DNA of 14,371 nucleotides from JAKSSE01 sp045597645 (GTDB taxonomy: Bacteria > Bacillota > Clostridia > Lachnospirales > Lachnospiraceae). Where the stretch lies: positions 1-14,371 of the forward strand of contig JAZLKM010000005.1 of the NCBI GenBank assembly GCA_045597645.1, given 5' to 3'. Position numbers and translations under genes: made by a program. Shown one piece after another: positions 1-6,024 of this stretch; position 1 is the first letter of the stretch, and each line of letters opens with the position of its first letter. Under the pieces are notes generated by a model that was not told where the DNA came from, made no database searches, and worked only from the letters and a program-made list of their open reading frames with translations.

Positions 1-452
1 ATAGGTCAGTGTGCGTCTGCTTGCCGCTCTAAAGTGGGCCGTAGTGCCGCTTATGTAGTCGGAGGGAGGACGGACCGACAAATCGCCATGGATGGCGATT
101 TGAGTGAGTACGCGACAGGGCGTCGCGACGAACGACGGCCCGTCCCCCTACGAATCAATTAGCGGCACTAGGCTGAACGATTTGACGCGGCAAGAGACGC
201 ATCCTGACCGTAGCGGCCGTCGTAAAACTACAAGCCCCCAAAAGCTGGATGAATTAAGAAGCCACATCTCAGACAACTGGAGACCGGGCGCGCAGCATCG
301 CGAAATAAGAATCGCCACCAGATTCACGAATGCAGGGCTCTGAGTGCCATGAATAAAGGGGTGTGGGGTTACCCACAGACGGCCCAGAAAACAGAAGCAA
401 ATGAAGGTATAGACGGGGGCTGATATGGGCTGGTGCGGCGGGAGAGGAATAC
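1..452 (+). repeat. Non-coding structured element, copy at window start
   Basis: No credible gene lies in this stretch. It is richer in GC than the genes beside it and strongly self-complementary at 4-209. From about 204 to 351 it is collinear with the reverse complement of 14228-14371. Shared blocks in order are GGCCGTC (215-221), TGGATGAATT (246-255), CCACATC (262-268), GGGCGCGCA (286-294), CATCGCGAAAT (296-306), GAATCGCC (309-316), GGCTC (336-340) and GCCATG (346-351). Similarity appears to continue more weakly to about 450. The copies differ by small insertions and deletions that break any shared reading frame, so a conserved protein is unlikely. A small hairpin, TGTGGG-GTTA-CCCACA, sits at 362-377. 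The element ends just before the terminator of the minus-strand gene at 508. Its family is not recognised. It could be a multicopy intergenic repeat, a structured RNA or a mobile-element remnant. Confidence 0.6.
4..209 (+). other. Long three-way-junction fold (candidate structured RNA or palindromic DNA)
   Basis: Hand folding shows three nested stem segments. 4-27 pairs with 187-209: GGTCAG with CTGACC, TGCGTCT with AGACGCA, CTTGCCGC with GCGGCAAG, interrupted by a short mismatch and a bulged G19. 38-51 pairs with 161-173, including ten perfect pairs TAGTGCCGCT/AGCGGCACTA. 59-77 pairs with 136-153 with few interruptions. The apex carries two hairpins: 79-102 (perfect 11-bp arms, two-base apex) and 111-127 (CGCGAC/GTCGCG). 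In all about 65 base pairs form within about 206 nt, far more than chance. No promoter, terminator or known RNA family was recognised, so transcription is unproven. The same pairing would form on either strand as a DNA cruciform. Confidence 0.5.
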
Positions 453-480
453 AAAAAAGGAACCTCACTGAGTGAAGTCC
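453..480 (-). terminator. Intrinsic terminator of the 508-834 gene
   Basis: On the minus strand, about 28 nt past the stop codon, the RNA can form GGACTTCA / TGAGG(T)TCC with a five-base loop and one bulge, followed directly by a run of six T (plus-strand A at 453-458). This is a moderate intrinsic terminator in the right place to end the small minus-strand gene. Confidence 0.55.
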
Positions 481-507
481 CTGAAGTAGCCTTGTGGCGA
501 ATGTTTG

Positions 508-834
508 TTAGGCGAAGGCGTCGAATTGAGAGCCGACCATGGCGTACATGGCGCCTGCTGCGTCTGCACCGTAGCCTGTGATGTTGGAGCCGAAGCCTGC
601 TGCAACCTGATTGAAGGCGGCATCTGTAGCCTGTACTGATTCAGTATCGCGAGTCTTAGGAACAAGATCAGCATTGGGATACTGGACCGGATTAATGAGG
701 TCAACAGTGTTCTTGGTATCTGTGCTCTTAGGAGCGCTTATGGCCTTCTGATATACAGACGATACGGCTGACTGATTGTTTAAGCTGTAATTTCTCATCG
801 CTGATGAGATGCTATCAAGTGGTGAAATAGTCAT
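508..834 (-). CDS. Small hypothetical protein, 108 aa
   Basis: The frame is supported by an excellent ribosome-binding site (GGAGGT ending 5 nt before the ATG), an upstream extended -10 promoter at 859-888 and a terminator at 453-480. The product has no signal peptide, no clear membrane segment and no cysteine. It begins with a Ser/Asn-rich, probably helical segment (about residues 5-30). The middle is polar and Lys/Thr/Asp/Pro-rich, and the C-terminal third is Gly/Ala-rich and ends in Phe-Ala. I do not recognise the family. The start vaguely recalls N-termini of flagellar or secreted structural proteins, but that is too weak to use. It is transcribed away from the pectin operon and has its own promoter, so it is probably unrelated to it. 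The gene is likely real; its function is unknown. Confidence 0.75.
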   Translation of the reverse strand: MTISPLDSISSAMRNYSLNNQSAVSSVYQKAISAPKSTDTKNTVDLINPVQYPNADLVPKTRDTESVQATDAAFNQVAAGFGSNITGYGADAAGAMYAMVGSQFDAFA

Positions 835-858
835 ATTTTACCTCCGAAAGTTACGGGT

Positions 859-888
859 ATCATATCACCTATGACATTAGGCAGTCAA
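859..888 (-). promoter_or_regulatory. Promoter of the 508-834 gene
   Basis: Read on the minus strand, TTGACT (883-888) is followed after 18 nt by TATGAT (859-864). The -10 is preceded by TG in the extended -10 position. This sigma-A-type promoter lies about 25 nt upstream of the start codon, leaving a short leader with the GGAGGT site. Confidence 0.6.
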
Positions 889-902
889 TAGTGAATGTCA
901 TA
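870..902. promoter_or_regulatory. Operator-like dyad bracketing the -35 box
   Basis: TATGACATT (870-878) and AATGTCATA (894-902) are perfect 9-bp inverted arms separated by 15 bp. The -35 box of the minus-strand promoter (883-888) lies between them. A dimeric regulator bound here would control the 508-834 gene. The regulator is not identified. Confidence 0.45.
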
Positions 903-945
903 TATGATGAATGAAATGGCCAAAATGGTACGATAGTCACAGGGA

Positions 946-1569
946 CTACTCGGTCTTGGGCTCTGACATAATAGTTGAAGATGTATAAATGAAAGTGCAG
1001 TTAAGAGCATCAGTTGGGTCGAAGTCAAAGCCGAAGGTAAAACGTTTTAAGTATTCTTCGAAGAAGTCGATGGCTTCGTCGTCCAGGATGACTGATGCTG
1101 CGTCGCCGATGTGATATCCAACGAGATATTTTTCGCCGGAGAGGTCTAGGTCACTGTTGCATATGTATACGACTAAGAAGTGATATTGTTCATCAAAAAG
1201 TGCATCATATTTTGTATTTGCGTAGGAACAAATGGCTTCCTTGGAAGGATTTTTCTCCCCGTCTATGCTGTCAGTGATAATCAGATAAGGCTGCACGCCG
1301 GTCTTTTGATAGAAGGATTGCATGCCATTTGTTATTTCTTTTTGGCTCTTCAAAATGCCATTTTCGTCCTCATAATATGTGACATCAAGAGGGAGAGTGT
1401 ATGAAAGGACAGTTCGCCTGGTTGTATTTTTCTTCATGTCGTCAAGGGGCGAGCTCAGGTCGTCTGTGTTCATGACAGCCTCTATCCGAACAAGAATGTA
1501 TGATATCACTCCAAATAAAACCAAGAGGAAAAATATCCTGAAAAATCTGTTGCTGAAAAGTTTCTTCAT
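946..1569 (-). CDS. Membrane-anchored TPM-domain-like protein, 207 aa
   Basis: The N-terminus has positively charged residues followed by one hydrophobic helix (about residues 10-28), with no lipobox, so it is probably a single-pass membrane anchor with the rest outside the membrane. Residues about 75-190 have an alternating alpha/beta pattern (PYLIITDSIDG, then YHFLVVYICN, then YLVGYHIGDAAS followed by a helical acidic segment). This resembles TPM (YgcG/DUF477-like) domains, a fold linked to membrane-associated stress or assembly roles. The assignment rests on pattern only. The start has an AGGA site about 10 nt upstream, and a promoter is visible at 1622-1650. It is divergent from the pectin operon and shares its control region; whether that is functional is unknown. 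The short form without a C-terminal Gly-rich tail is plausible as complete. Confidence 0.7.
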   Translation of the reverse strand: MKKLFSNRFFRIFFLLVLFGVISYILVRIEAVMNTDDLSSPLDDMKKNTTRRTVLSYTLPLDVTYYEDENGILKSQKEITNGMQSFYQKTGVQPYLIITDSIDGEKNPSKEAICSYANTKYDALFDEQYHFLVVYICNSDLDLSGEKYLVGYHIGDAASVILDDEAIDFFEEYLKRFTFGFDFDPTDALNCTFIYTSSTIMSEPKTE

Positions 1570-1621
1570 ATATAAGTCATTCCTTTGTCAAATGTTTATC
1601 AAGTTTCCATTTAATGTCGAA

Positions 1622-1650
1622 AAGATAGCACTATTTTAAGACTATTGCAA
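1622..1650 (-). promoter_or_regulatory. Promoter of the 946-1569 gene
   Basis: On the minus strand TTGCAA (1645-1650) is followed after exactly 17 nt by TATCTT (1622-1627), a plausible sigma-A-type promoter reading away from the pectin operon about 50 nt upstream of the start codon. Confidence 0.5.
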
Positions 1651-1688
1651 TTGTTAAATTATTACCAGTATTGTTAATTAAATAGCAA

Positions 1689-1702
1689 TGAAAGCGGTTT
1701 CT
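1689..1702 (+). promoter_or_regulatory. cre-like site (CcpA catabolite control)
   Basis: TGAAAGCGGTTTCT matches the TGWAANCGNTNWCA-type cre consensus of Bacillota except the last base. It lies about 32 bp upstream of the -35 box of the pectin operon promoter. Catabolite control is expected for a pectin locus; the sign of control at this position cannot be read from sequence. Confidence 0.5.
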
Positions 1703-1733
1703 GTATTTTGTTTTGAACATTCTGTGAATCTGG

Positions 1734-1762
1734 TTGACTTCTCATATATTATGATTTAATTT
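1734..1762 (+). promoter_or_regulatory. Promoter of the pectin operon
   Basis: TTGACT (1734-1739) and TAATTT (1757-1762) are separated by 17 bp. The expected transcription start is near 1769, giving a leader of about 75 nt that contains the 1771-1794 dyad and an AGGAGG site (1829-1834) before the first ATG. The -35 is strong and the -10 moderate. Confidence 0.5.
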
Positions 1763-1770
1763 ACACATAT

Positions 1771-1794
1771 TGCGAAAAAAGTTCGATTTTCGCA
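1771..1794. promoter_or_regulatory. Perfect dyad at the operon start site, candidate operator
   Basis: TGCGAAAA (1771-1778) and TTTTCGCA (1787-1794) are perfect 8-bp inverted arms around an 8-bp spacer. The dyad begins at the predicted transcription start, where a repressor would block initiation. It could equally form a hairpin at the 5' end of the mRNA. No regulator gene is in the window, so the cognate protein would act in trans. Confidence 0.5.
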
Positions 1795-1844
1795 TTTGAG
1801 GCTAAAGCCTAGACCTTTTTTATTCACAAGGAGGATGAAAAAAA

Positions 1845-3452
1845 ATGAAAAAGTGGAACAAGATTGCTAGCGCAGCACTTGCTGCCAGCATGGTACTTTC
1901 ACTGGCTGCTTGCGGTAACGCAGAGGGAAATGGTGGGGAGATCGTTGATACTCCAGCAGCTCCAGCTACTACCGAGGCAACCACAACCGAGACTACCCCA
2001 GAGGTAGCAGAAGTAGTTAAGCCTGATTCTATCACCGTTATGTGGGATGGAACCATCTTCAAAGAGGGTGACAACTACGCAGAAGATTTCTATGCAGCAC
2101 TTCAGGATGCTCTTGGCATGGAAATTAAGTTTATCCGTCCGGATCATTCATCTTATGCAGAGCAGCTTAGCATCGCATTCAACGATCCTTCTACTCTTGC
2201 AGACGTTGTAATTATCCCTTCAAACCTCTATGCTTCATACGCATCACAGGGTTCACTTTGGAACATGACTGATGCTTGGGCAGCATCAGAGACCGCTAAC
2301 AGCGGACGTCTTACCAGCATCGCTGATACCATTGTTAATCAGTGGAAGGTTACTGGACCAGACGGACAGGAAGGCATCTATGGTATGTATCCTGCACGTG
2401 GTAATGGTTGCGTAACTTACATCAAGGCTGTTGATGCTAAGGCTGCTGGATATGAGTCAGCTGACTCACTTCCAACTACTTGGGCTGAGTACCAGGATTT
2501 CCTTCTTGCACTGAAGGATGCTACTGGCAACGCTCCTGTACTTGCAGCAGGTCTTTGCACTCATGAGGCTCCATACACCAACTACCTTCCTGAGTTCTAT
2601 CAGGATGCTTACCCAGAGTTCTATCAGAACGCTTCAGGTGAGTGGGTAGATGGATTTACCGAGCAGGCTATGATCGATGCTCTTGACAGACTTGCTTGGG
2701 GATATGCTAACGGCGTTCTTGACGCTCAGATCCTTGAGGGACCTTCAACAGCAGACGTTCGTAACAAGTTCTATGAGGAGAACAGCACCAGCGTATTTAC
2801 CTACTGGGCAGGTACCTGGGCATACACCATCAAGTCTAAGCTTTCAGCAGCTTATGTTGATACCGCTGACTACACCGCTGATGAGTATGCAGAGGCATGG
2901 GCTATGAAGCCAATCAGCGAGATGGGCGCATACATCGAGAGACTTTCTCCAATGATCTGCATCACTTCAGCTTGCCAGAATCCAGAAGGCGTATTCGAGT
3001 ACTTCGTAGACAAGATTCTTGACGGTGGTGACGTACAGATGCTTTGGCAGTATGGTGTAGAGGGTGTTCACTATGAGTGGAACGAGGATGGCAAGACCAT
3101 TTCTGGTCTCGCTACCGAGGCTACCGCTGGTACTGAGAAGGAGTCTAAGACTACCAAGAACCTCTTCGAGGCTAACCTTAAGATTGGTAACTTCGCAGAC
3201 GTTGATCCTTATACCTCAGCTGATGCTGTAATCGAGGAGTCATTCAACCTCTTCGATCAGAACTCAGTAGCAGCTCCGAAGATCAACTCTTCAGAAGTAT
3301 ATCTTGAGTACAGCTCTACTCTTTGGGATACAAAGGATCAGCTCATTGCAGCTGTAACCAAGGGTGAGATGACTGGCCAGGAAGCAATCGATCAGTACAA
3401 CGCAGATTGCGGTGACATCGTTGCAGCTATTCTTGAGTCATTCAATAACTAA
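1845..3452 (+). CDS. Extracellular sugar-binding lipoprotein of an ABC importer (LplA/YtcQ type)
   Basis: This is the substrate-binding subunit of a carbohydrate ABC importer, 535 aa. A lipoprotein signal peptide has lysines at 2, 3 and 6, a hydrophobic core, and the lipobox Leu-Ala-Ala-Cys with the lipidated Cys at 23. A Thr/Pro/Glu-rich linker (about 32-58) tethers the binding domain to the outer face of the membrane. The mature part has the aromatic-rich, two-lobed pattern of family 1 solute-binding proteins (for example WAEYQDFLLAL near the hinge and many Trp/Tyr). Length fits the LplA group (about 500 aa). The start is fixed by AGGAGG 10 nt upstream. It is first in the operon, followed by a GC-rich hairpin and two permeases. 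Ligands are most likely rhamnogalacturonan or galacturonate oligosaccharides, inferred from the neighbouring enzymes. Isoleucine is almost always ATC or ATT here, unlike the enzyme genes, which suggests high expression. Confidence 0.9.
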   Translation: MKKWNKIASAALAASMVLSLAACGNAEGNGGEIVDTPAAPATTEATTTETTPEVAEVVKPDSITVMWDGTIFKEGDNYAEDFYAALQDALGMEIKFIRPDHSSYAEQLSIAFNDPSTLADVVIIPSNLYASYASQGSLWNMTDAWAASETANSGRLTSIADTIVNQWKVTGPDGQEGIYGMYPARGNGCVTYIKAVDAKAAGYESADSLPTTWAEYQDFLLALKDATGNAPVLAAGLCTHEAPYTNYLPEFYQDAYPEFYQNASGEWVDGFTEQAMIDALDRLAWGYANGVLDAQILEGPSTADVRNKFYEENSTSVFTYWAGTWAYTIKSKLSAAYVDTADYTADEYAEAWAMKPISEMGAYIERLSPMICITSACQNPEGVFEYFVDKILDGGDVQMLWQYGVEGVHYEWNEDGKTISGLATEATAGTEKESKTTKNLFEANLKIGNFADVDPYTSADAVIEESFNLFDQNSVAAPKINSSEVYLEYSSTLWDTKDQLIAAVTKGEMTGQEAIDQYNADCGDIVAAILESFNN

Positions 3453-3498
3453 TCTAATTTGATCACAGATTCATACTGATTCAAAAAAGGTCTAATTT

Positions 3499-3529
3499 CC
3501 CGATGGGCCGAGGCGACTCGGCCGTCGGG
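3499..3529 (+). terminator. GC-rich hairpin between binding protein and permeases (partial terminator or mRNA stabiliser)
   Basis: CCCGATGGGCCGAG (3499-3512) pairs with CTCGGCCGTCGGG (3517-3529) through 13 pairs, one of them G-U, and one bulged base, closed by a GCGA tetraloop. Only three T follow, so it is a weak terminator; read-through into the permease genes is expected. Such hairpins after binding-protein genes are known to protect the upstream mRNA and lower downstream expression. Confidence 0.65.
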
Positions 3530-3558
3530 TTTAATGCTAAATCAGCTTTTTTACACTA

Positions 3559-3578
3559 CACTTTTGCAAATAAAAGTG
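3559..3578. repeat. Short inverted repeat before the first permease gene
   Basis: CACTTTT (3559-3565) and AAAAGTG (3572-3578) are perfect 7-bp arms around a six-base loop, about 30 nt upstream of the permease start. It could be a weak secondary hairpin or a binding site. Little more can be said. Confidence 0.3.
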
Positions 3579-3609
3579 GCAACTTGGTTACACTGAAAGG
3601 CAACGAAAT

Positions 3610-5046
3610 ATGCAGTGCAAAAATTGTAAAACAAAGCTTCCTGTTGGAAGGAATAAGTGTCCACAGTGTGGAACTATCACTGTAAAGCCGAAGAAAGAAG
3701 TTTACCCAATCGCAATAGCTGGCGCCATCGTTTCATTCGTGGGTGGATTTTTCCCAGCTATCCAGAACAGCGATCCTTCTAAGAAGTTTACTCCGGCGTT
3801 CGGTCTAATGAACTACGATTACCCGATTGTGTGGTATCTGTTCATGGCATTGCTGGTAGCATCAGTGCTACTGTGCGCATTTAAGAAAGAAAAAATCTCA
3901 ATAGGCACGACTGCAGCAGCAGCTGTTGTCTATCTGATTACATATAACAGTATCTGTAACCTTCACGGTGCGAAGGGAATGGTAAACGGACTGGCGAGTG
4001 TTATAGTCATTGTTGGTACTGTTGTTGGTGTTGCAGGTGCATTCCTTAATGTCAATAAGAATGCAGAGGCTAGAAAGAGAAAGAACGGCGAGCTTGATTA
4101 TCAGTATTCTGGTAACAAGACTGTATGGGCTAGAATCAACATGTACAAGGGATTCTACCTGATGTTCCTTCCGGTCTTTGTGTTCCTGCTCATTTTCAAC
4201 TATGCTCCGATGCTTGGACTTCGTTATGCATTTACTGATTACATTTCAGGTCAGATGCCGAAGTATGTTGGTATTAAGCACTTTGTAGATATGTTTGGAC
4301 TCACCACTCTTTCAAAGCTTTCAAGCAAGGCTTTCCTGAGTGCGTTCAGAAATACATTGATACTGTCTATCACAAAGCTGGTGCTTAACACATTCCTTGC
4401 TGTTATTGTGTCACTTCTTCTTAATGAAATGACTCATATAACCTACAAGAAGACTGTGCAGACTATCATTTATCTGCCGCACTTCATGTCATGGGTTGTT
4501 ACAGCATCAATCTTTAAGATGATTCTTTCAGCATCTACTTCAGGTATGGTTAACACCGCACTTATGAATGCTGGTTGGATTTCACAGCCTATCGAGTTCC
4601 TCACGAATGAGAAGAACTGGGTATGGGTATACTACATGGTAAACGTGTGGAAGGATACAGGTTGGGGAACCATTCTATTCCTCGCTACCCTTTCAGGTAT
4701 TAGCCCAGATCTCTACGAGGCAGCACAGATTGATGGTGCAGCACGTTTCCAGAGAATGTGGTACATAACCATGCCGGCACTGGCCAATACCATTATTACC
4801 GTATTCATTCTTAACCTTGCGAAGGTTATGAACCTCTTTGAGTCTGTATTCGTTATGTACAACGCTTCTGTATACAATGTATCAGATGTACTTCAGACTT
4901 ATATCTACAGACAGTCCTTCAGCACGGGCGCTGCGAACTATGGATACACCACAGCGGTTGGTTTGTTTAGGTCAATCGTAAGCTGCATCCTTGTCCTTAT
5001 ATGTAATAAGGCCAGCAAGAAGGTCCGCGGTCGTGGAATAGTATAA
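3610..5046 (+). CDS. ABC importer permease (LplB type) with N-terminal zinc ribbon and extra membrane domain
   Basis: Membrane subunit of the importer, 478 aa against about 300-320 for LplB relatives. The permease proper starts near residue 175 and carries the ATPase-docking EAA loop: Glu370-Ala-Ala, Gly376 and Pro389. The first 170 residues are extra. A treble-clef/zinc-ribbon motif has Cys at 3, 6, 17 and 20 (CxxC-x10-CxxC). About four hydrophobic helices follow (roughly 32-50, 72-90, 96-114, 124-147), then a Lys/Arg-rich linker (150-178). The extension is in frame with no stop. The internal Met178 (4141) lacks a ribosome-binding site, so the fusion is not an annotation artefact. The ribosome-binding site at 3610 (AAAGG, 9 nt upstream) is modest. 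The gene lies 14 nt before the partner permease. The ATPase is not encoded nearby. What the extension senses or binds is unknown. Confidence 0.9.
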   Translation: MQCKNCKTKLPVGRNKCPQCGTITVKPKKEVYPIAIAGAIVSFVGGFFPAIQNSDPSKKFTPAFGLMNYDYPIVWYLFMALLVASVLLCAFKKEKISIGTTAAAAVVYLITYNSICNLHGAKGMVNGLASVIVIVGTVVGVAGAFLNVNKNAEARKRKNGELDYQYSGNKTVWARINMYKGFYLMFLPVFVFLLIFNYAPMLGLRYAFTDYISGQMPKYVGIKHFVDMFGLTTLSKLSSKAFLSAFRNTLILSITKLVLNTFLAVIVSLLLNEMTHITYKKTVQTIIYLPHFMSWVVTASIFKMILSASTSGMVNTALMNAGWISQPIEFLTNEKNWVWVYYMVNVWKDTGWGTILFLATLSGISPDLYEAAQIDGAARFQRMWYITMPALANTIITVFILNLAKVMNLFESVFVMYNASVYNVSDVLQTYIYRQSFSTGAANYGYTTAVGLFRSIVSCILVLICNKASKKVRGRGIV

Positions 5047-5060
5047 GGAGGGGAGTAAAG

Positions 5061-5936
5061 ATGGCAAAAAAGAAATCAGTTGAAGAAAGCTTTTCAACTC
5101 AGAAAAAAGAGAAGATTACTCCATTCGTTATCATCAATGTGATAATCTTCATACTCATCTCATTATTTATCCTCTTCCCTATTTGGAAGGTATTAGTAGA
5201 TTCGTTTGACTCTGCAGCTGGATATGGTATGAGATTCTGGCCGGCAAAGCCTTCTATTGAGGCATACAAGATGATTGTGACCAGAGCGGACCTCTATAGA
5301 CCGTTCCTCATCTCTCTTGTTGTTACTTTGGCAGGTACATTCATGGGACTTACACTCTCTACACTGGGTGCTTATGTACTTATTCAGTGGGAGATGCCAG
5401 GTCGTAACCTTTTCTCATGGATGTTACTTTTCACCATGCTTTTCAGTGGTGGTATGATACCTACCTACATGGTTATGAAGAACCTGCATTTGACCAACAC
5501 GCTTTGGTCAGTAATACTTCCCATGGCTATCAACGTATATAACTTGGTACTCATGAGAAACTTCTTCGAAGGTATACCGCAGTCATTGTTTGAGTCAGCT
5601 AAGCTTGATGGCTGCTCACCGATGGGAACATTCTTCAAGATAGTACTTCCGCTGTCTAAGGCAGCACTTGCATCTATCGGACTTATGTTCTCAGTTGGAT
5701 ACTGGAACGACTACACCAACTTCAAGATCTATATCACTAACAACAACCTCTTCAACTTCCAGATGAAGCTAAGAGCAATGGTTATGGATTCAGATCTTCC
5801 CACCAACGATGCAATCTCAACGAACTCAATACAGAATGCAGCAATTATCGTTGCAATCATTCCTTTCATGATTCTGTATCCGTTCTGCCAGGATTACTTC
5901 GTAAAGGGCGTAAATGTAGGCGCTGTAAAGGAATAA
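5061..5936 (+). CDS. ABC importer permease (LplC/YtcP type)
   Basis: Second membrane subunit of the carbohydrate importer, 291 aa, normal length for the family. Hydrophobic helices begin near residue 20 and alternate through the protein. The EAA-type loop that docks the ATPase is at Glu178-Ser-Ala, with Gly184 and a downstream Leu-Pro. The short cytoplasmic N-terminus is Lys/Glu-rich. The start is fixed by AGGAGG overlapping the previous stop codon, 9 nt upstream of the ATG. It pairs with the longer permease just before it and with the lipoprotein at the head of the operon. It is the last transport gene; an intrinsic terminator follows at 5970. Importers of this class usually borrow a shared MsmX/MsmK-type ATPase, which fits its absence here. 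Confidence 0.92.
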   Translation: MAKKKSVEESFSTQKKEKITPFVIINVIIFILISLFILFPIWKVLVDSFDSAAGYGMRFWPAKPSIEAYKMIVTRADLYRPFLISLVVTLAGTFMGLTLSTLGAYVLIQWEMPGRNLFSWMLLFTMLFSGGMIPTYMVMKNLHLTNTLWSVILPMAINVYNLVLMRNFFEGIPQSLFESAKLDGCSPMGTFFKIVLPLSKAALASIGLMFSVGYWNDYTNFKIYITNNNLFNFQMKLRAMVMDSDLPTNDAISTNSIQNAAIIVAIIPFMILYPFCQDYFVKGVNVGAVKE

Positions 5937-5969
5937 TGACTAGACTAAATTTGACAAGTTCTATTATAT

Positions 5970-6003
5970 ATGGCGTCTCTTTATAAGAGGCGCCATGTTT
6001 TTT
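5970..6003 (+). terminator. Intrinsic terminator separating transport and enzyme genes
   Basis: ATGGCGTCTC (5970-5979) pairs with GAGGCGCCAT (5987-5996) through ten pairs (one G-U), a seven-base loop, then G and six T (5998-6003). No convincing promoter lies between it and the next gene: TTGACA at 5951-5956 has no -10 at a usable distance. The enzyme genes are therefore probably reached by read-through, giving lower expression than the transporter. Confidence 0.8.
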
Positions 6004-6024
6004 CAAAATGACAGGTTTTTAACA

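Noticed and set aside
104..343. 79-codon open frame in the first element
   Set aside because: No ribosome-binding site, lies across the base-paired arms, and its frame is broken by a stop and indels in the related sequence at the window end.
1..452. Group II intron or known catalytic RNA at the window start
   Set aside because: No domain V signature or reverse transcriptase is visible, and no RNase P, tmRNA or rRNA landmark is found.
148..468. 106-codon minus-strand open frame
   Set aside because: No ribosome-binding site; it covers the non-coding element and overlaps the terminator of the 508-834 gene; composition is not protein-like.
1799..1821. AGGCT-AA-AGCCT hairpin and T run in the operon leader as an attenuator
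   Set aside because: Only five pairs with a two-base loop and a five-base gap before the T run; too weak to call.
3503..3685. 60-codon frame overlapping the start of the first permease
   Set aside because: It starts inside the GC-rich hairpin with no ribosome-binding site and is out of frame with the clear permease gene.
5951..5971. TTGACA followed by TATA-rich sequence as a promoter for the enzyme genes
   Set aside because: The TATTAT/TATATA sequences are only 5-9 bp from TTGACA, too close for a sigma-A promoter; at 17 bp the sequence is CGTCTC.
5995..6024. Upstream ATG as the start of the esterase gene
   Set aside because: It is inside the 3' arm of the terminator stem, and the conserved SGNH strand begins right after the ATG at 6025.
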